Source: Streptomyces seoulensis (GTDB taxonomy: Bacteria > Actinomycetota > Actinomycetes > Streptomycetales > Streptomycetaceae). From it: a stretch of DNA of 64,000 nucleotides. Below, piece after piece: positions 9,221-19,615 of this stretch. Location of the stretch: the NCBI GenBank assembly GCA_013364255.1, contig CP054936.1, forward strand, positions 7,458,353 to 7,522,352, read 5' to 3'. A program made the position numbers and the translations under genes. Position 1 is the first letter of the stretch. Every line of letters starts with the position of its first letter. The notes below the pieces were generated by a model. The model searched no databases, was not told the origin of the DNA, and worked only from the letters and a program-made list of their open reading frames with translations.

Positions 9221-10471
9221 ATGCGGCGGACGGAGCGGGAAGGGCACGGCCCCGTCCGTTACGGGCCCTCGGCCCTCCCCGGGGACGGGCTGCCGGTGCT
9301 GCCCGAGCTGTCCGCCGCGCTGGCCGGGGCGGCCGGCCGGATCCGGGACAGACCGATCGGCGGCTGCCCCGAACTCCTGGACGCGGCCGGCGGCTACTGG
9401 CTGCGCCGCGGCCTGGCCGCCCGCCCCGACCGCCTCGCCGCGGCCCCCGGCGCCCCCGCCCTGCTGCTCGCGCTGACCGCCGCGCTCGGCGGCGACGTCC
9501 TGGTGCCCCGGCCGTGCGCCGCCTGGTGGGCGCCGTACGCGCGCCTGCTGGGCCGACCCGCCTTCTCCGTGCCCACCCCGGCCGAGTCCGGCGGCGTCCC
9601 CGATCCGTACGCCCTGCTGGAGACCGTCCGCCGGGTGCGCGCGGAGGGCGGCGACCCGCGGCTGCTGGTCCTGTCCGTCGCCGACGACCCCACCGCCACC
9701 GTCGCCCCGCCCGAGGTGCTGCACGAGACAGTCGAGGCCGCCGCGGCCGAGGGGCTGCACCTGGTCAGCGACGAGACCTGGCGCGACACCGTGCACGCGC
9801 CGCACGGGACGGTGCTGGTCAGCCCCGCCGAGATGCTGCCCGAACGGGTCACCGTCGTCACCGACCTGGCCGGCGCGCTGCTGCCCGGTGGCTGGCCCGC
9901 CGCCGTCGCCCGGTTCCCGGCCGGACCGACCGGCGGCGCGCTGCACGCACGGGTGCTGGACGTGCTCACCGCGCTGGACGCCCGGATCGCCGAACCGGTC
10001 GCCGCGGCGGCCGCGTGGGCCCTGGACGAACCCGGCCCCGTCACCGAGCGGGTGGCCGCCGCCGTGCGGCTGCACGCGCTCCTGGCCGCCGCCGCGCACA
10101 CCGTCGTGGTCGGCGCGGGCGCGCTGGCCCGGCCGCCGCAGGCCGGCCGCCACCTGTACGCCGACCTCGGCCCGCTGCGCCCGGCGCTCGTCGCCCGCGG
10201 TGTGGGCGACGCGCAGGAGCTGGAGGAGTTCCTCGGCGCCCGGCTGGCCGCGCCCGCGCCCGGCGGCCACCGCTTCGGCGACGACCTCGCCGCGCTGCGC
10301 GTACGGCTGCCCACGGCGGCGCTGCTCGGCGGCGCCGACGAGGAGCGCGAACGGTGCCTGCGGTCGCCCGAGCCGCTGGAACTGCCGCACGTGCGCGCCA
10401 CGTTGATCACCTGGAAGTCGGTCTTCGACGAACTTCGCGACGACGCTCAGCGATGGGAGCATCCCCGATGA
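9221..10471 (+). CDS. Aminotransferase-fold protein lacking the PLP lysine
   Basis: A 416-residue protein aligned by eye to fold-type I aminotransferases. It has a degenerate NPTG site (ADDPTAT, 155-160), the SDETW motif (183-187) corresponding to the PLP-contacting Asp-x-x-Tyr region, and a C-terminal RVRLP segment resembling the substrate-carboxylate arginine. Where the Schiff-base lysine should stand (family T-S-L-S-K-x-L-A-x-GGW) the sequence is TDLAGALLPGGW (214-225). The only lysine in the whole protein is K399, so ordinary transamination looks impossible. ATG at 9221 follows GGAGG. The stop overlaps the next start as ATGA, so it is translationally coupled to the MBL gene. Confidence 0.75.
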   Translation: MRRTEREGHGPVRYGPSALPGDGLPVLPELSAALAGAAGRIRDRPIGGCPELLDAAGGYWLRRGLAARPDRLAAAPGAPALLLALTAALGGDVLVPRPCAAWWAPYARLLGRPAFSVPTPAESGGVPDPYALLETVRRVRAEGGDPRLLVLSVADDPTATVAPPEVLHETVEAAAAEGLHLVSDETWRDTVHAPHGTVLVSPAEMLPERVTVVTDLAGALLPGGWPAAVARFPAGPTGGALHARVLDVLTALDARIAEPVAAAAAWALDEPGPVTERVAAAVRLHALLAAAAHTVVVGAGALARPPQAGRHLYADLGPLRPALVARGVGDAQELEEFLGARLAAPAPGGHRFGDDLAALRVRLPTAALLGGADEERERCLRSPEPLELPHVRATLITWKSVFDELRDDAQRWEHPR

Positions 10472-11700
10472 CGCAGCAGTCCGAGCCGACCACGACCTCC
10501 CCGGCCCCCGCCAGAGCGGGTTCGAGCCCGACCGCCGCGACCCCCACCAGAACCGCCACGGGTCCGACCGCCGCGACCCCCACCAGAACCGCCACGGGTC
10601 CGGCCGCCCCGACCCCCACCAGGACCGCCGCGGGTCCGGCCGCCCCGGCCGCCGCACGGATACCGGACGACCCGATCGCCGCGACCGCGGCCACCCTCGC
10701 GCCCCCGCTCCCCGCCGGCCCCGCGCCCTACCCGCCACCCGCCCCGCCCCGGCCGCCGGGGGAGCACCGGACGTGGCCGCGCGGCTTCCACGACCGGCTC
10801 ACCGCGCCGCTGCCCGGCCTGAAGGCGCTGGCCCGGTTCGCCCGCGAGGGCGCGGTGCGGCCGGACAAGAAGGGATTGGCCGACATCCCGCTGCTGCCGT
10901 ACGAACCCGGCCCGCTGCCCCGGGTGGACGCCCGCACCGTGGCCGTCACCTGGGCGGGGCACGCGAGTTGGGTGGTGCGGATCGGCGGGCTGACCGTGCT
11001 CACCGACCCGGTCTGGTCCCGCCGCATCATCGGCACCCCGGCCCGCGTCACCCCCGTCGGCGTGCCCTGGAGCGCGCTGCCGCCGATCGACGCGGTCGTC
11101 ATCAGCCACAACCACTACGACCACCTGGACGCGCCCACGCTGCGCCGACTGCCGCGCGACACCCCGGTGTTCGTGCCCGCCGGGCTCGGCCGCTGGTTCC
11201 GCCGCCGCCGGTTCACCCGCGTCACCGAGCTGGACTGGTGGGAGGCGGCCGAACTCGCCGGAGTCCGGGTCGACTTCGTGCCCGCCCACCACTGGTCCAA
11301 GCGCACCCTCACCGACACCTGCCGCAGCCTGTGGGGCGGCTGGGTGCTCACCGCGCCCGACGGGCAGCGCGTCTACTTCGCCGGCGACACCGGCTACGGC
11401 CACTGGTTCTCCCGGATAGGCGACCGCTACCCGGACATCGACCTCGCGCTGCTGCCCATCGGCGCCTACGACCCGCGCTGGTGGCTCAGCGACGTCCACT
11501 GCGACCCGGAGGAGGCCGTCCAGGCGGCCCGGGACCTCGGCGCCCGCCGGATGGCGCCCATGCACTGGGGCACGTTCGTGCTGTCCGCCGAACCCGTCCT
11601 GGAACCCCTCACCCGGGTCCGCGTCGCCTGGCAGAAGGCGGGCCTGCCCCGCGAGGACCTGTGGGACCTGCCGGTGGGCGCGTCCCGCGTGCTGGAGTGA
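10468..11700 (+). CDS. MBL-fold metallo-hydrolase, NAPE-PLD/UlaG-like, with repeat-rich N-terminus
   Basis: A 410-residue protein. Residues 1 to about 95 are low-complexity Ala/Pro/Thr, including three 12-residue repeats. From about 105 a metallo-beta-lactamase domain follows, with the HASW entry motif, HNHYDHLD (metal site), the FAGDTGYG strand and a late PMHWGTF histidine. This is the pattern of the N-acyl-phosphatidylethanolamine phospholipase D-like/UlaG group, zinc-dependent hydrolases often acting on phosphodiesters; the substrate is unknown. ATG at 10468 overlaps the preceding stop by four bases. Confidence 0.85.
   Translation: MTQQSEPTTTSPAPARAGSSPTAATPTRTATGPTAATPTRTATGPAAPTPTRTAAGPAAPAAARIPDDPIAATAATLAPPLPAGPAPYPPPAPPRPPGEHRTWPRGFHDRLTAPLPGLKALARFAREGAVRPDKKGLADIPLLPYEPGPLPRVDARTVAVTWAGHASWVVRIGGLTVLTDPVWSRRIIGTPARVTPVGVPWSALPPIDAVVISHNHYDHLDAPTLRRLPRDTPVFVPAGLGRWFRRRRFTRVTELDWWEAAELAGVRVDFVPAHHWSKRTLTDTCRSLWGGWVLTAPDGQRVYFAGDTGYGHWFSRIGDRYPDIDLALLPIGAYDPRWWLSDVHCDPEEAVQAARDLGARRMAPMHWGTFVLSAEPVLEPLTRVRVAWQKAGLPREDLWDLPVGASRVLE
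10531..10638 (+). repeat. Three tandem 36-bp repeats inside the MBL gene
   Basis: Units 10531-10566 and 10567-10602 are identical; unit 10603-10638 differs at a few bases. Each encodes twelve residues of the type TAATPTRTATGP. Copy number is expected to vary between strains. Confidence 0.9.
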
Positions 11701-11739
11701 CGGGGCGGAGGCCCGAGGACGACCGCCCCCCCCGCCCCG
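11701..11739. terminator. Possible bidirectional hairpin
   Basis: An 8-base inverted repeat (11701-11708 and 11732-11739) with a 23-base spacer fills the 40-base gap between the convergent MBL and DedA genes. The stem is short, so the call is tentative. Confidence 0.35.
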
Positions 11740-11740
11740 C

Positions 11741-12385
11741 TCAGTTCGGGCCCGACCGCGCCGGCGTCCACTGCCGGACCCGCCGCCAGGCGCTCGGCGC
11801 CGCCCCGATCAGCACCGTGAGGAGGATCGCCGCGACCACGCCCTCCCAGGGCTCCGGGAACAGCGAACCGCCGAGGATGCCGATCACCTGGTACGTCACC
11901 GTCCAGGCCAGACAGGCCGGCAGGTTGCCGCGGGAGAACCGGCGCAGCGGCCACTTCGCCAGCAGACAGGCCAGCATGATCGGTATGCGCCCGGCCGGCA
12001 CCAGCCGGGACAGCACCAGCACCGCCACCCCGTGGTCGGTGAGTTTGCGCTGCGCCTGCTCCAGCCGGTCCTCCGGCGCCCGGGTGCGGATCGCCTCCAG
12101 CCAGCGCGAGCCGTTCTTCGACTTCAGCCCGCGCCGCCCCAGCCAGTACAGCGCCGCGTCCCCGCAGAACGCGGCCAGCGACGCCGTCACGAACACCAGC
12201 GCCAGCGAGAGCGGCGCCGTACGGTGCACGGCGACCACCGCCGCCGAGGAGACCAGCGCGCCCGTGGGCACCACCGGCACCAGCGCCCCGATCAGCACCA
12301 GCAGGAACAACGACGGGTACCCGAACGCCTGCTGGGTGGTCTCCGTCGGCACCACCGACGTCACGGCGGCGGCCAGCGGTGTCAC
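11741..12385 (-). CDS. DedA family membrane protein
   Basis: A 214-residue integral membrane protein with about five hydrophobic segments. It has the DedA/SNARE-associated core, including GDAALYWLGRRG and the SRLVPAGRIPIMLACLLAK segment with the family Arg-x-x-P-x-x-R pattern. DedA proteins are flippase-like transporters, with polyprenyl-phosphate or phospholipid as known cargo in some members. The GTG start at 12385 overlaps the TGA of the upstream MBL gene, so the two are coupled. Confidence 0.85.
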   Translation of the reverse strand: MTPLAAAVTSVVPTETTQQAFGYPSLFLLVLIGALVPVVPTGALVSSAAVVAVHRTAPLSLALVFVTASLAAFCGDAALYWLGRRGLKSKNGSRWLEAIRTRAPEDRLEQAQRKLTDHGVAVLVLSRLVPAGRIPIMLACLLAKWPLRRFSRGNLPACLAWTVTYQVIGILGGSLFPEPWEGVVAAILLTVLIGAAPSAWRRVRQWTPARSGPN

Positions 12386-13164
12386 CGTACGACCTCCAGG
12401 CGCACGCTCGCGCCGTGCGCCAGCCGGTGCACCGACACGCCCGGCGCGCGCAGCGCGGCATGGCGCACGAACTCGTCGCCCGGCGTGTGGAACTCATGGG
12501 GGCGCACACTGTCCATCCCGATCGGCCAGTACGTGCCGTAGTGCACCGGCACGGCGGTGCGCGGCGCGAGCCGGGCCAGCGCCTCGGCCGCGCGCTCCGC
12601 GTTCAGGTGCCCCTCGCCCAGGGACGGCCCCCAGCCGCCCACCGGCAGCAACGCCGCGTCCACCGGCCCGACCTCCTCGGCCATCGTCTCGAACAGGCCG
12701 GTGTCCCCGGCGAAGTACGTCCGCGCCCGGCCCTCGACGACGTAGCCGAGCGCGGGGGAGCGGTGCGGGCCCAGCGGCAGGCGCCGCCCGTCGTGCGCGG
12801 CGGACACCGCCCGGACGCTCACCCCGCCGACCTCGACCCGGTCGCCGGGCGCCACCTCGGTGATCCGCAGCCGGCCCGGCCGTCCGAGCCGGCGCAGCCC
12901 CGGTACCGCCCGTGGTGCGCCCCGGGGCACCAGCAGGCGCGTGCCCGGCGCGAGCCGGGCCAGCGAGGACAGGTGCAGATGGTCGGCGTGCAGATGCGAG
13001 ACGAGCGCCACGTCCGCCTGCCAGGCGTCCGGCGGCGGCAGCGCACCCTGGCGGCGGCGCAGGTGCGCGAGCCGACGGGCGAACAGGGGATCGGTCAGAA
13101 CGCGCACGTTCGAATCCTCGACCGTGCAGGTCGCGTGACCCCACCAGGTGATCTCCACCGGCAC
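12382..13164 (-). CDS. MBL-fold metallo-hydrolase (UlaG-like)
   Basis: A 260-residue metallo-beta-lactamase-fold protein. It opens VPVEITWWGHATCTVE (the WxGHA entry strand), then HLHADHLHL metal ligands, FAGDTGLF and a late VPVHYGTYWP histidine. GTG at 13164 is chosen over the longer open frame because GGAGG sits 8 bases before it and it begins right at the first beta-strand. It forms a two-gene unit with the overlapping DedA gene. The substrate is unknown; a lipid phosphate or phosphodiester would fit the partner. Confidence 0.85.
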   Translation of the reverse strand: MPVEITWWGHATCTVEDSNVRVLTDPLFARRLAHLRRRQGALPPPDAWQADVALVSHLHADHLHLSSLARLAPGTRLLVPRGAPRAVPGLRRLGRPGRLRITEVAPGDRVEVGGVSVRAVSAAHDGRRLPLGPHRSPALGYVVEGRARTYFAGDTGLFETMAEEVGPVDAALLPVGGWGPSLGEGHLNAERAAEALARLAPRTAVPVHYGTYWPIGMDSVRPHEFHTPGDEFVRHAALRAPGVSVHRLAHGASVRLEVVR

Positions 13165-13250
13165 CTTCTTTGCCTCCTTCGCGCGACTCCCCCCGACCTT
13201 ACGCGCAGGGGTAGGGTCGGCGGCGAAAACCCGGAGGTGAGGGGGACGCC

Positions 13251-13688
13251 ATGGGAGAAGTGCCCGATCCCCGCGGCCAAGCCGCCGCGACACCGGTCCG
13301 CGTCACGGCGATCGCCAGCCTGACGCCCCTGGAGGAGCTGAACGACGAGCCCTTTCTCGTGGACTCCCGCGGCCAGCACGCCATGTGCGCCCGGTGGGCC
13401 GCCGAACACGGCTACGTGGTCGCGCGCGAACTGCTCGTACGGGGACTGCGCACCGACCACACCGCGCTGTGGGACGGCGTACGGCCCGGCGTCGACCTGT
13501 TCGTCGCCCCCAGCCGGCGCGTGCTGGAGCGGGCGCTGTCCTCCGTGGAGGAGTTCACCGCCGAGTGCGCGCGCCGCGGGGTGCGGGTGGAGACGGTCGG
13601 CCAGGCCGAGCCGTCCTACGACGCCCAGATGAAGGCCCGCGTCCACCGCCGCCTCTCCATGCCGACCGCGGGCTACGACGGCGGCTGA
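13251..13688 (+). CDS. Conserved hypothetical protein, faintly resolvase-like
   Basis: A 145-residue soluble protein starting at ATG 13251 after GGAGGTGAGGGG. The central part (WAAEHGYVVARELLVRG, a long helix, then a C-terminal ARRGVRVET strand) recalls the N-terminal alpha/beta domain of serine recombinases. However, the catalytic Ser near the N-terminus and the Arg set are not evident, and there is no DNA-binding tail. I do not recognise a function. It is divergent from the MBL-DedA unit. Confidence 0.65.
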   Translation: MGEVPDPRGQAAATPVRVTAIASLTPLEELNDEPFLVDSRGQHAMCARWAAEHGYVVARELLVRGLRTDHTALWDGVRPGVDLFVAPSRRVLERALSSVEEFTAECARRGVRVETVGQAEPSYDAQMKARVHRRLSMPTAGYDGG

Positions 13689-13844
13689 CCGCACCCGAGA
13701 CCCAGGGCCACGACGGTGTCCGGCCGTCCCGAGGCCATGGGGGTCGCCCCCGGCGGGCCGCCGGGCCCCGCCGTCCGCCGCCGGCCGTGTGACAAGCTGG
13801 AGCGGGCCCGTGCGGAGTGCCGAGGCCGGGAGGTGAGGGGTGTC

Positions 13845-16007
13845 GTGGGGAGCGGGCGGTGGCGGCGGGTCGCCAGTCAGATCGGGTGGAGCGTGTCCGT
13901 GTGGGCCGTCTCCACGGTCACCATGCTCGTGCTCGCCGGCATCCTGCCGGACTTCCAGCTCCAGTCGCCCGACGGCGACAGCGCGACCACCATCGCCGTC
14001 ACCGCCGCCCTCGGCGCCGGCGCCTTCGGCGTCCTCTCGGCCGTCGTCTGGCCGCTGCTCGTACGCCTGCTGCTGCTCGTGCCCGCGCTCGTGCTCGGCC
14101 TGCTGGTCTTCTTCCTCAACGGCTCGCTGCTCCTGCTCGCCCTGCGCGTCAACCCCTCCGGCCGGCCCGAGGCGGCCCCCGAAACCGCCGTCATCGTGGC
14201 CGCCGTGATGTCCGCCGTCGCCTCCGCCACCGGCGCCGCCCTCGCCGTCCGCGACGACGACGCCTACCGCAGCCGCCTGCACCGCCTCGCGCTGCGCCGC
14301 GGCCTGCCGACAGCGTGCTCCACCACGCCCGGCACCGCCGTCATCCAGCTCGACGGCGTCGGCCACGACGTGCTGCGCGACGCCGTGGACCAGGGCCTGA
14401 TGCCGACCGTGGCCCGCTGGCTCGGCGCCGGCCCGGACCCGGCGGCCGCCCCGCCCACCCACCGCCTTGACCCCTGGCGCACCGACTGGTCCAGCCAGAC
14501 CGGCGCCAGCCAGCTCGCCATCCTGCACGGCACCAACCACGACGTCCCCGCCTTCCGCTGGTACGAGAAGGACACCGGCGAGGTGATGGTCTGCAACCGC
14601 CCGAGCAGCGCCGTGGAACTCCAGCGCCGCGCCGTCGCCCGCACCGGCCACGCCGGCCTGCTCGCGGACGACGGCGCCAGCCGCGGCAACCTGTTCAGCG
14701 GCGGCGCCGGCGAATCCGCCCTGGTCCTCACCGTCTCGGCGCGCCGCGGCCCCGGCACCCGCTCCCGCGCCGGCTACTTCGCCTACTTCTGCGACCCCGC
14801 CAACGCCGTGCGCACCGCCCTGTCCTTCGTCGCCGAGGCCGGCCGCGAGATCGGCCAGTCGGTGCGCGCCCGGCTCCGCAAGCAGCGCCCCCGCGTCTCG
14901 CGCGGCGGCCTCTACCCGCTGATCCGCGCCTTCGCGACCGTCGTCGAGCGGGACGTCGTCGTGGCCGCCGTGATGGGCGACCTGCTGGCCGGCCGCAGCG
15001 CCGTCTACGCCGACCTGGTCGCCTACGACGAGGTCGCCCACCACTCCGGGCCGCGCAGCCGGGACGCCGCCAAGGTGCTGCGCCGCCTGGACCGCTCCCT
15101 CGCGCTGATCGAGAACGTCGCCGAGCACGCCCCGCGCCCGTACCGGATCGTCGTCCTGTCCGACCACGGCCAGAGCCCCGGCGAGACGTTCCACGCCCGC
15201 TACGGCCTCACCCTGGGCGATCTCGTCCGGGCCGGCTGCGGACTGCCCGTGCCGCGCCGCGCGGAGCGCACCCGCAGCGGAGCCGAGGCGCGGGCCGCCG
15301 TCCGGGCCGCGCTGCGCCGCCCGGTGGAGGAGGGCGGCGAGCACCACCGCCCCGGCCGCCGCCCGGAGCCGGTCGTGCTGGCCTCCGGCAACCTGGGCCT
15401 GGTCTCCTTCCCGGACGTGCCGCACCGGATGAGCGAGGAGGAGATCGCCGCCCGGCACCCCGCGCTGCTGTCCACCCTCGCCAACCATCCCGGCGTGGGC
15501 TTCCTGCTGGTGCGCAGCGAAGAGCACGGCGGCGTGGTGCTCGGCGCCCGCGGCGCGCGCGTCCCGCTGGCCGACCTCGACGCCGACCCCGGTCCGCTCG
15601 CCGTCTTCGGACCCGGCGCCGCCGACGCCGTCCGCCGCACCCACTCCTTCCCGCACACCGCCGACATCATGGTCAACTCCAGCCACGACCCGGCCGACGG
15701 CGAGGTGCTGGCCTTCGAGGAGCAGATCGGCTCCCACGGCGGACTCGGCGGCGCCCAGTCCCGCCCCTTCCTGCTGTCCCCGCTGCGGTGCTCCCCGCCC
15801 GTGCCCGAGGACACGGAACTCGTCGGCGCCGAGGAGGTGCACGGCGTCCTGCGCCGCTGGCTGACCGAGGCGACCACCGGCCCCGCCGGCCCCCGCGTCC
15901 CGGCCCCGGCCGCGCCGGAGCCGTCCGTACCGCAGCCGTCCGCGCCGGAACCCGCCGCACCGGCGCCGGCCGCAGCGGAACCGGCCACCGAGGAACGGGC
16001 CGCCTGA
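13845..16007 (+). CDS. Membrane protein with holin-like N-terminus and alkaline-phosphatase-superfamily domain
   Basis: About 720 residues. Residues 1-135 hold four hydrophobic segments, the part annotated as phage-holin-like in relatives. From about 160 an alkaline phosphatase/phosphodiesterase fold follows: VIQLDGVGHD metal ligand, a possible nucleophile in SSQTGASQ, YDEVAHHSGP, VVLSDHGQS and HGGLGG. The tail is a Pro/Ala-rich linker of about 45 residues. It is probably a membrane-tethered metal-dependent phosphohydrolase. The start is uncertain: GTG 13845 follows GGGAGGTGAG by about 11 bases, and GTG 13833 is an alternative. No other phage genes are near. Confidence 0.8.
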   Translation: MGSGRWRRVASQIGWSVSVWAVSTVTMLVLAGILPDFQLQSPDGDSATTIAVTAALGAGAFGVLSAVVWPLLVRLLLLVPALVLGLLVFFLNGSLLLLALRVNPSGRPEAAPETAVIVAAVMSAVASATGAALAVRDDDAYRSRLHRLALRRGLPTACSTTPGTAVIQLDGVGHDVLRDAVDQGLMPTVARWLGAGPDPAAAPPTHRLDPWRTDWSSQTGASQLAILHGTNHDVPAFRWYEKDTGEVMVCNRPSSAVELQRRAVARTGHAGLLADDGASRGNLFSGGAGESALVLTVSARRGPGTRSRAGYFAYFCDPANAVRTALSFVAEAGREIGQSVRARLRKQRPRVSRGGLYPLIRAFATVVERDVVVAAVMGDLLAGRSAVYADLVAYDEVAHHSGPRSRDAAKVLRRLDRSLALIENVAEHAPRPYRIVVLSDHGQSPGETFHARYGLTLGDLVRAGCGLPVPRRAERTRSGAEARAAVRAALRRPVEEGGEHHRPGRRPEPVVLASGNLGLVSFPDVPHRMSEEEIAARHPALLSTLANHPGVGFLLVRSEEHGGVVLGARGARVPLADLDADPGPLAVFGPGAADAVRRTHSFPHTADIMVNSSHDPADGEVLAFEEQIGSHGGLGGAQSRPFLLSPLRCSPPVPEDTELVGAEEVHGVLRRWLTEATTGPAGPRVPAPAAPEPSVPQPSAPEPAAPAPAAAEPATEERAA

Positions 16008-16169
16008 CCCCGCCCCCGGCCCGTCCCCGCTGCCGCGGCCCGCACCGCACCGCCCCGAAACATCCACGTCTCCCGCCCCGTTCACCGGGTCCGCGCACCG
16101 CGGATGTGATCGGATGGTGGCGACGCACCCCCCGGAAACGGGCACTCAGCGAAAGGTACGGATCACACC

Positions 16170-16595
16170 GTGGCAACAACGCGCACCGCTCACACCGTCT
16201 GGGAAGGCAACCTGCTCGAAGGCAGCGGCGAGGTCAGCTTCGACTCCTCCGGCATCGGCTCGCAGCCGGTGTCGTGGCCGTCGCGCGCCGAGCAGGCGAA
16301 CGGGAAGACCAGCCCCGAGGAACTGATCGCCGCCGCCCACTCCAGCTGCTTCTCCATGGCGCTCTCGCACGGCCTGACCGGCGCCGGCACCGCGCCCCGC
16401 AGGATCGAGACCAAGGCCGACGTGACCTTCCAGCCGGGCACCGGCATCACCGGCATCCACCTCACCGTCGTCGGCGACGTCCCCGGCATCGACGCCGAGT
16501 CCTTCGCCGCCGCCGCCGAGGACGCCAAGAAGAACTGCCCGGTCAGCCAGGCCCTGGCCGGCACGACCATCACCCTGGACGCCAAGCTCGCCTGA
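16170..16595 (+). CDS. OsmC family peroxiredoxin
   Basis: A 141-residue protein of the OsmC subfamily. It has the TSPEELIAAAHSSCFSMALS motif with the first redox Cys and the NCPVSQAL motif with the second, both expected for a thiol peroxidase of organic hydroperoxides in the cytoplasm. GTG at 16170 follows a GAAAGGTACGG stretch. It stands alone between the phosphatase and dnaK genes. Confidence 0.9.
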   Translation: MATTRTAHTVWEGNLLEGSGEVSFDSSGIGSQPVSWPSRAEQANGKTSPEELIAAAHSSCFSMALSHGLTGAGTAPRRIETKADVTFQPGTGITGIHLTVVGDVPGIDAESFAAAAEDAKKNCPVSQALAGTTITLDAKLA

Positions 16596-16728
16596 CGCGC
16601 CCCGGCCCGCCCCCCGGTGCCGCGCCCCCGCCCCGCGGGTGCGCGGCATCGTCGTTCGCGCCCGCCGGGGTACCCGGAGGAGACGGCGGATATCGCGGAC
16701 ACCGCGGACACGGCGGAAGGGGACGACG

Positions 16729-18600
<1,872 letters not shown>

Positions 18601-18689
18601 CACCAGGCCGCGACACGAGGGGCAAAGCAGCCCGGCGCCGAGGCGCGGCTCCAGGGGCGGGGCCGCCCCAGGCGGCCGGCGGGCGCGGC

Positions 18690-19553
18690 TCAGCAGTCCT
18701 CGCGGCACTCCCTCAGCAGCCGGCGGGTGCGCTCGGCCGACGCGGCACGGGTCGTCATGTGGTCCAGCACCTCCAGGTGCGTGGCGACCTCACTGCGCGA
18801 GTCCAGGTAGAGCGCGCCGGTCAGGTACTCGGTGTACACGAGGTCCGGCAACTCCGGCTCGGCGAACCGGAACAGCGAGAACGGCGCGTACGTCCCCGGA
18901 TGCGGTCCGTCCGCGAACTCGGCGATCTGGAGCGTCACCCGGTCCCGCTCGGTCAGCTCCAGCAGCTTGTCCAGCTGCCCGCGCATCACCTCGGGGCGGG
19001 GGCTGACCGGCCGGCGCAGCACCGTCTCCTCGACGATCACCCACAGGTGCGGCGGGTCAGGCCGATCCAGCAGCTCCTGGCGGGCCATGCGCAGCGACAC
19101 GTGCCGCTCGATCGACTCCTGTCCGCCCTGCCCGACCGTGCCCGCCTCCAGCACGGCCCGCGCGTACTCCTCGGTCTGCAACAGGCCCGGCACGAAGTGC
19201 GGTTCGTAGCAGCGGATCAGGCGGGCGGCGCCCTCCAGGCTCACGTACAGGCTGAACCAGTCCGGCAGCACGTCGTGGAAGCGCTGCCACCAGCCGGGCT
19301 GGTTGGCCTCCTCGGCCAGCCGCACGAACCCGGCGGACTCCTCCTCGCCCACCCCGTACGTCGTCAACAGCACCTGGACGTAAGGGATCTTGAGGGCGAC
19401 CTCGGCGAGTTCCATGCGCCGCACGGTCGCCGGGGCCACCCGCAGCACCCGCGCGGCCTCCTCGCGGCTCAGACCCGCCGCCTCGCGCAGCTCCCGCAGT
19501 CTCCTGCCGAGCACCACCTGGCCCACCGTCGGCGCCGGCCGCCGCTCGCTCAC
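18690..19553 (-). CDS. Scr1-family HTH regulator (XRE HTH plus DUF5753)
   Basis: A 287-residue protein: an N-terminal HTH_XRE (about 12-65, with RRLRELREAAGLSREEAARV) followed by DUF5753 (about 95-275), with the typical YEPHFVPGLLQTEEYARAV segment. Streptomyces has many such regulators, usually paired with a small downstream DUF397 protein as an antitoxin-like or BldB-linked pair. No DUF397 gene is present here; dnaK follows convergently. GTG at 19553 is supported by GGGGAGG six bases upstream. Confidence 0.85.
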   Translation of the reverse strand: MSERRPAPTVGQVVLGRRLRELREAAGLSREEAARVLRVAPATVRRMELAEVALKIPYVQVLLTTYGVGEEESAGFVRLAEEANQPGWWQRFHDVLPDWFSLYVSLEGAARLIRCYEPHFVPGLLQTEEYARAVLEAGTVGQGGQESIERHVSLRMARQELLDRPDPPHLWVIVEETVLRRPVSPRPEVMRGQLDKLLELTERDRVTLQIAEFADGPHPGTYAPFSLFRFAEPELPDLVYTEYLTGALYLDSRSEVATHLEVLDHMTTRAASAERTRRLLRECREDC

Positions 19554-19615
19554 GCCACGCCTCCCCCACCCCCGAAGCACCCGCCCGGGCACGCGGCTCA
19601 GTGTGTCACAGCACG

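Noticed and set aside
13845..14250. Phage holin as a sign of a prophage
   Set aside because: The four-helix region is fused to a phosphatase domain and no phage structural, lysin or integrase gene is near.
16668..16673. GGGTAC upstream of dnaK as a SigB-type -10
   Set aside because: No GNNTT-like -35 at 14-16 bases upstream; the hexamer is part of a GGGTACCC palindrome that occurs elsewhere without context.
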